Origin: Streptococcus marimammalium DSM 18627
Lineage (GTDB): Bacteria > Bacillota > Bacilli > Lactobacillales > Streptococcaceae
Assembly (NCBI RefSeq): GCF_000380045.1
Contig: NZ_KB904339.1
Coordinates: 124,001-188,000 of the forward strand
Length of the DNA: 64,000 nucleotides
Direction of reading: 5' to 3'
Made by a program: the position numbers and the translations under genes. Below the pieces are notes generated by a model. That model saw only the letters and a list, made by a program, of their open reading frames with translations. It made no database searches and was not told where the DNA came from. This document shows, piece after piece, positions 59,089 through 64,000 of this stretch; position 1 is the stretch's first letter; each line of letters begins with the position of its first letter.

Positions 59089-60570
59089 ATGGCAAGAAAA
59101 AGAGATATAGGCTTGACTCACCATGAAGAACTGCGCTATCAGTACCTCTTAAAAAATATTCATTATTTAAATCAGAGAGAAGAAGAGGAATTTAATTATT
59201 TACATAGTAAATTCCAAACTTATAGGGCACAAAGTGGGAGTTCTAATTACTTTACACAAGATCGTCAAGCACCACAACCAACACTAAGAAGACAAAATAC
59301 ATATAGACCTTCTGATTATGATAGGAGTTCTCAATATACTAGACAAAGATATAACGAGCAGGATGATTATAACCAATATGATGATTATGATAATTATAAT
59401 CATTATGACAATTATGAGGATATTGAAGAAGATAACTACGTGATTGATGGGTTACCCAAGTATCGTGCAAGTGAAAAGAGACGCTCAAGAAAACAAAAAC
59501 GACTTGTGCGACGTGATATGGTAGAACCTGATGCACCTTTTGTTAAGAAAAAACCAAGGAAACGTCGTTTTCGTTTTAAGACCTTTCTTAAGCTCTTTTT
59601 AGCCCTCATTGTTTTAACCTTTATTGGTATGCTTATCATGTTTTTCAAAGGAATGCATGATGTTTCATCTGATAGTGCCAACTTCAGCCCAGCAATTGAA
59701 GAAGTTTTCAATGGAGAAGACACGAGTGATGGTACTAATATCTTAGTATTAGGTAGTGATAGACGTGTTAGTCAAGGATCTGATGAAGCAAGAACTGACA
59801 CAATTATGGTGGTTAATATTGGCAATGAATCAGGTCAGGTTAAGATGGTCAGCTTCATGCGTGATATTTTAGTCAATATTGAAGGCGTAAGCTATGATGA
59901 CTATAGTTATGATAGCAAGCTCAATTCAGCTTTTGCGATTGGTGAACAAAATGATAATCAGGGGGCTGAGTTTATGCGTCAAACCCTTAAACGTAATTTT
60001 GATATTGACATCAAATATTATGTTATGATTGATTTTGAAACATTTGCAGAAGCGATTGATACCCTTTTTCCAAACGGGGTTGCTATTGATGCTCAATTTT
60101 CTACTATTGATGGCGAAGTAGTTGAGTCAGTTGATGTGCCCGATGATTTAAGGATGGAAAATGGTATTGTACCTGATCAAACTATTCGTATTGGAAGACA
60201 GCGAATGGATGGTAGAACACTTCTCAACTATGCTCGTTTTCGCAAAGATGATGAAGGGGACTATGGTAGAACAAAGCGTCAGCAACAAGTGATGGCTGCT
60301 GTAATAAATCAAATCAAAGATCCGATGAAACTATTTACAGGTTCTGCAGCGATTGGAAAAATTTATGCGCTTACCTCAACTAATGTTTCTTATCCATTTT
60401 TGATTAGTAATGGTTTATCTGTAGTGAGCAGTGGCAAGGAAGGTATTCATCAAGAGACTATTCCTGAGATGGGTGATTGGATTGACGACTATGATATGTA
60501 CGGTGGCCTAGGTCTTACTATTGATTTTGACAAGTACCAAAACCGTCTTTCTGAATTAGGTATACGATAA
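59089..60570 (+). CDS. LytR-CpsA-Psr (LCP) family protein
   Basis: This is a 493-residue enzyme that attaches anionic polymers to peptidoglycan. It has a long cytoplasmic N-terminal part of about 165 residues, including an Asp/Tyr/Asn-rich stretch near residues 88-120 and a basic segment before one membrane span (about residues 164-187), then the LCP domain. LCP motifs are LVLGSDRR, ARTDTIMVV, SFMRDILV and NYARFRKDD. TAGGAAAAAGCA lies before the ATG. It resembles the BrpA/Psr subgroup. Confidence 0.92.
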   Translation: MARKRDIGLTHHEELRYQYLLKNIHYLNQREEEEFNYLHSKFQTYRAQSGSSNYFTQDRQAPQPTLRRQNTYRPSDYDRSSQYTRQRYNEQDDYNQYDDYDNYNHYDNYEDIEEDNYVIDGLPKYRASEKRRSRKQKRLVRRDMVEPDAPFVKKKPRKRRFRFKTFLKLFLALIVLTFIGMLIMFFKGMHDVSSDSANFSPAIEEVFNGEDTSDGTNILVLGSDRRVSQGSDEARTDTIMVVNIGNESGQVKMVSFMRDILVNIEGVSYDDYSYDSKLNSAFAIGEQNDNQGAEFMRQTLKRNFDIDIKYYVMIDFETFAEAIDTLFPNGVAIDAQFSTIDGEVVESVDVPDDLRMENGIVPDQTIRIGRQRMDGRTLLNYARFRKDDEGDYGRTKRQQQVMAAVINQIKDPMKLFTGSAAIGKIYALTSTNVSYPFLISNGLSVVSSGKEGIHQETIPEMGDWIDDYDMYGGLGLTIDFDKYQNRLSELGIR

Positions 60571-60581
60571 TATGATATAAT

Positions 60582-60604
60582 AGAGTGGCTTGCCACTCTT
60601 TTTT
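60582..60604 (+). terminator. Terminator of the LCP gene
   Basis: AGAGTGGC-TT-GCCACTCT is followed by a T run. Confidence 0.9.
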
Positions 60605-60626
60605 GTGGAATGAAAGAAATGTATAA

Positions 60627-62003
<1,377 letters not shown>

Positions 62004-62427
62004 AGCCCACCGTTTCAGAGTTTAGAAAAGGCTTGATTTCTAGGCTCTTTTAGTATGGTGCGGAAGTATTAAAGTAAAAGTAAAATTTGAGTTAGTACAA
62101 ATGCTGATAGATCTTTATGAAATATATTCCCATAGACGGTTAGGGGGCAAAAAGGTAATTTTAATAGGGAGTATGTGGAAATGAAATTGCACTCCAACGT
62201 CAATCTATTTATTGTAAGTTAGATCCTATGAAATTTCATCGTTCATTTTCCCGTGAGTGGTTATAAATTTTTTTCAAAATAACATAGTAAGAAAAATAGT
62301 TGGTATATTTGTGTGATATAATTTATGTTGTAAGAAATTGTGGCAGATTTGTAACAAGCTTACAACTTTAATTATTTTAGACTTATAGATAATATTAGCG
62401 TATTGTAAAATACAAGTGGAGGTTAGT
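62004..62427 (+). other. Gap with degenerate coding scraps before the restriction gene
   Basis: No intact gene is seen in 424 bases. One frame reads FELVQMLIDLYEIYSHRR followed by LGG, then a stop; a second frame continues FNREYVEMKLHSNVNLFIVS to a stop, as if a frameshift had cut a gene. I do not recognise the family. The 60 bases before the restriction gene hold its ribosome site GTGGAGG. The stretch looks like the debris of an earlier insertion. Confidence 0.4.
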
Positions 62428-64000
62428 TTGAAAAAGAAAGATCAATTTGATTGGGTAGATTTTTATAAGGAATTCTCGTCAAAACTATTAGATTATAAAG
62501 ACAGAAGAGATGAACTCGTAGAAAAGGTGAAAGCGATCTATACTATGACAGGTATGAATATGCCTACTTTGGAAAGGGATAATAATCTCATTGACATTGA
62601 CCCTTTTACTGTGTTTGGCCTCTTCAACAAGAAACTGAAGGATGAAAATCGCATCAAGATTTTAGCAGCAGTTGCTGAACAATTTGATGTTAAAGCAGCA
62701 GTACCTACATCGTTTGACAGTCTGCCAGTGCTTAATCCTCAGAATGCCACTTTCTATTATTTTATTGATGAACGTGGACAGAGTGACATTGATGATTTAT
62801 GGCAGCTATTTGCATCCGCTTTGGCTTATGCTCAGGAGCCCACTGTTGACTGTAGAGAGAAAGTTGCACACTATTTTGACTTGGCTATCAATAAAAAAGG
62901 TAATGGAAATAGCAAGATTACAATGGCTTTGTACTGGATTTCACCGAATTCGTTTCTGAACTTGGATAGTCGAAATGAATGGTATATTTATGAATCTGGA
63001 AAGGTTCCAGCTGATATTGTCAGTGGGTTACCAGAGATTGAAGCTAAGATTTCTTCATCTAAATATTTCCAAATAGCAGAGTCTTTGCGCAGTTATTTGC
63101 AAAGCTCCAGGTGTGAATTGAAAGACTTCAAGGAATTGTCCTTCGATGCATGGAAGTATTCAGAACAGATTAATCAGGAGAAGGCTATAGAGAAGAAAGC
63201 TACCACAAAGGTAAGTGATACGCTTGCGGATGATGTTGCTACTGTCCACTATTGGATTTATGCACCTGGTGAAGGATCATGTATGTGGGATGAATTCTAT
63301 AATGTCGGTATTATGGCAATTGGTTGGGGTGAGATTGGTGACCTTCGAGAGTTTAATTCAAAGGATGCAATGAAGGTGAAAATGAAGGAAACCTTCGACG
63401 AAAAACTTTCCTATAAAAACGCTGCCCATGCTACATGGCAGTTTGCGAATGAGATGAAAGTTGGAGATATTATCTTTGTAAAGAAAGGTATGCATCAACT
63501 GGTAGGCCGAGGTGTTGTTACATCGAATTATGAATTTGATGAAGAGCGTTCTGACGAATACAGAAATACCCGTCAGGTTAATTGGACTCATAAAGGAGAG
63601 TGGCCCCATCCGGGTCAGGCAGCCATGAAAACACTCACAGATATTACTGCTTATACAGATTATGTTGAAAAGCTTAATGCTTTATTTGAAGATGAGTCTG
63701 AAGAGGATGTTGAAGAGGTTGAAAAATCTTATCCAGTATATACAAAGGAAGATTTCTTGTCCGAGGTCTTTATGCCAGAAGAAGAGTACGACAAATTAGC
63801 TAGTATTCTTCGTATCAAGAAAAATATTAATCTTCAGGGTGCTCCCGGTGTCGGTAAGACTTTTGCAGCTAAAAGGCTCGCATTTTCTATGATGGGAGTA
63901 AAGGATGTAGAAAGAGTCATGATGGTTCAGTTCCATCAGAGTTATTCGTATGAAGACTTCATCATGGGCTTTAGACCTTCGACGGATGAATTTGAACTGA
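62428..64000 (+). CDS. McrB-type AAA+ restriction protein with EVE-like domain (3' end outside window)
   Basis: The frame starts at TTG with GTGGAGG five bases before it and stays open to the window end (524 codons seen). Residues 1-260 are an all-helix-looking region I do not recognise. Residues about 273-420 look like an EVE/PUA-type modified-base reader (VHYWIYAPGEGSCMWDEFY; MAIGWGEIGDL; GDIIFVKKGMHQLVGRG). An acidic linker follows, then the AAA+ domain with Walker A QGAPGVGKTFAAKRL near residue 471 and the McrB-like QFHQSYSYEDFIMGF. Such proteins work with an McrC nuclease against phage or plasmid DNA with modified bases. Codons are less A/T-biased than in neighbouring genes, consistent with transfer. 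Confidence 0.85.
   Translation, partial: MKKKDQFDWVDFYKEFSSKLLDYKDRRDELVEKVKAIYTMTGMNMPTLERDNNLIDIDPFTVFGLFNKKLKDENRIKILAAVAEQFDVKAAVPTSFDSLPVLNPQNATFYYFIDERGQSDIDDLWQLFASALAYAQEPTVDCREKVAHYFDLAINKKGNGNSKITMALYWISPNSFLNLDSRNEWYIYESGKVPADIVSGLPEIEAKISSSKYFQIAESLRSYLQSSRCELKDFKELSFDAWKYSEQINQEKAIEKKATTKVSDTLADDVATVHYWIYAPGEGSCMWDEFYNVGIMAIGWGEIGDLREFNSKDAMKVKMKETFDEKLSYKNAAHATWQFANEMKVGDIIFVKKGMHQLVGRGVVTSNYEFDEERSDEYRNTRQVNWTHKGEWPHPGQAAMKTLTDITAYTDYVEKLNALFEDESEEDVEEVEKSYPVYTKEDFLSEVFMPEEEYDKLASILRIKKNINLQGAPGVGKTFAAKRLAFSMMGVKDVERVMMVQFHQSYSYEDFIMGFRPSTDEFEL

Noticed and set aside
62672-62959. A 95-codon frame inside the restriction gene
   Set aside because: It overlaps the main McrB frame in another phase, and the main frame has the recognised domains.

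Overview
The window reads as core chromosome of a low-G+C Streptococcus, most like the pyogenic group (S. uberis / S. parauberis / S. pyogenes type). The basis is gene content and order: hprK-lgt, ppc-ftsW-tuf-tpiA, a MurM/MurN branch-peptide pair, a lysine-type MurE, upp-clpP with a CtsR operator, ylbG-livJHMGF and an aroDEBC...AK cluster. I cannot fix the species from sequence alone. No rRNA, tRNA, CRISPR array or intact insertion sequence was seen.

Layout. 1-5.7 kb: tex (5' end outside the window), a decayed sprT, a PspC-domain protein, hprK, lgt, a DUF948 protein and a YtxH protein. 5.7-7.1 kb: a small accessory patch with tiny membrane proteins and gene scraps. 7.2-9.5 kb: a pair of U32 proteins resembling the TrhP tRNA hydroxylation proteins. 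9.5-19.3 kb, mostly minus strand: PC4-like YdbC (plus strand), bioY under a BirA box, lysS, a HAD phosphatase (plus strand), a histidine phosphatase, a DUF368 protein, thiT under a TPP riboswitch, a GH25 lysozyme, a glutathione peroxidase and pepF. 19.5-27.3 kb: ppc, ftsW, an ECF-type sigma/anti-sigma pair, tuf and tpiA. 27.4-32.1 kb, minus strand: murN, murM, a Cof-type HAD phosphatase and an HD-domain dNTPase homologue. 32.2-38.7 kb: a DUF1934 protein, a P-type ATPase under a yybP-ykoY manganese riboswitch, prfB with its programmed frameshift, ftsE and ftsX. 38.7-44.5 kb: an MBL hydrolase, murE and murJ back to back, upp, clpP and ylbG. 44.6-49.2 kb: the branched-chain amino acid ABC transporter livJHMGF. 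49.2-51.4 kb: ltaS. 51.6-62.0 kb: an rRNA methyltransferase, aroD-E-B-C, a YlbF-family protein, aroA-aroK, an LCP-family protein and rlmD. 62.0-64.0 kb: a scrappy non-coding stretch and then the 5' part of an EVE-McrB type IV restriction ATPase cut by the window edge.

Themes. Many genes build the envelope: lgt, ftsW, ftsEX, murE, murJ, murM/N, ltaS, LCP and GH25. The regulation is unusually readable. Visible elements include two riboswitches, BirA, CtsR and probable CodY sites, a candidate ECF autoregulatory promoter, the RF2 frameshift, and divergent murE/murJ promoters that share their -35 region.

The points most worth a second look are the restriction gene placed just after rlmD (whose 3' third is compositionally different), the sigma/anti-sigma cassette between ftsW and tuf, the shared murE/murJ promoter, the translational switch in the thiT leader, and the decayed sprT.
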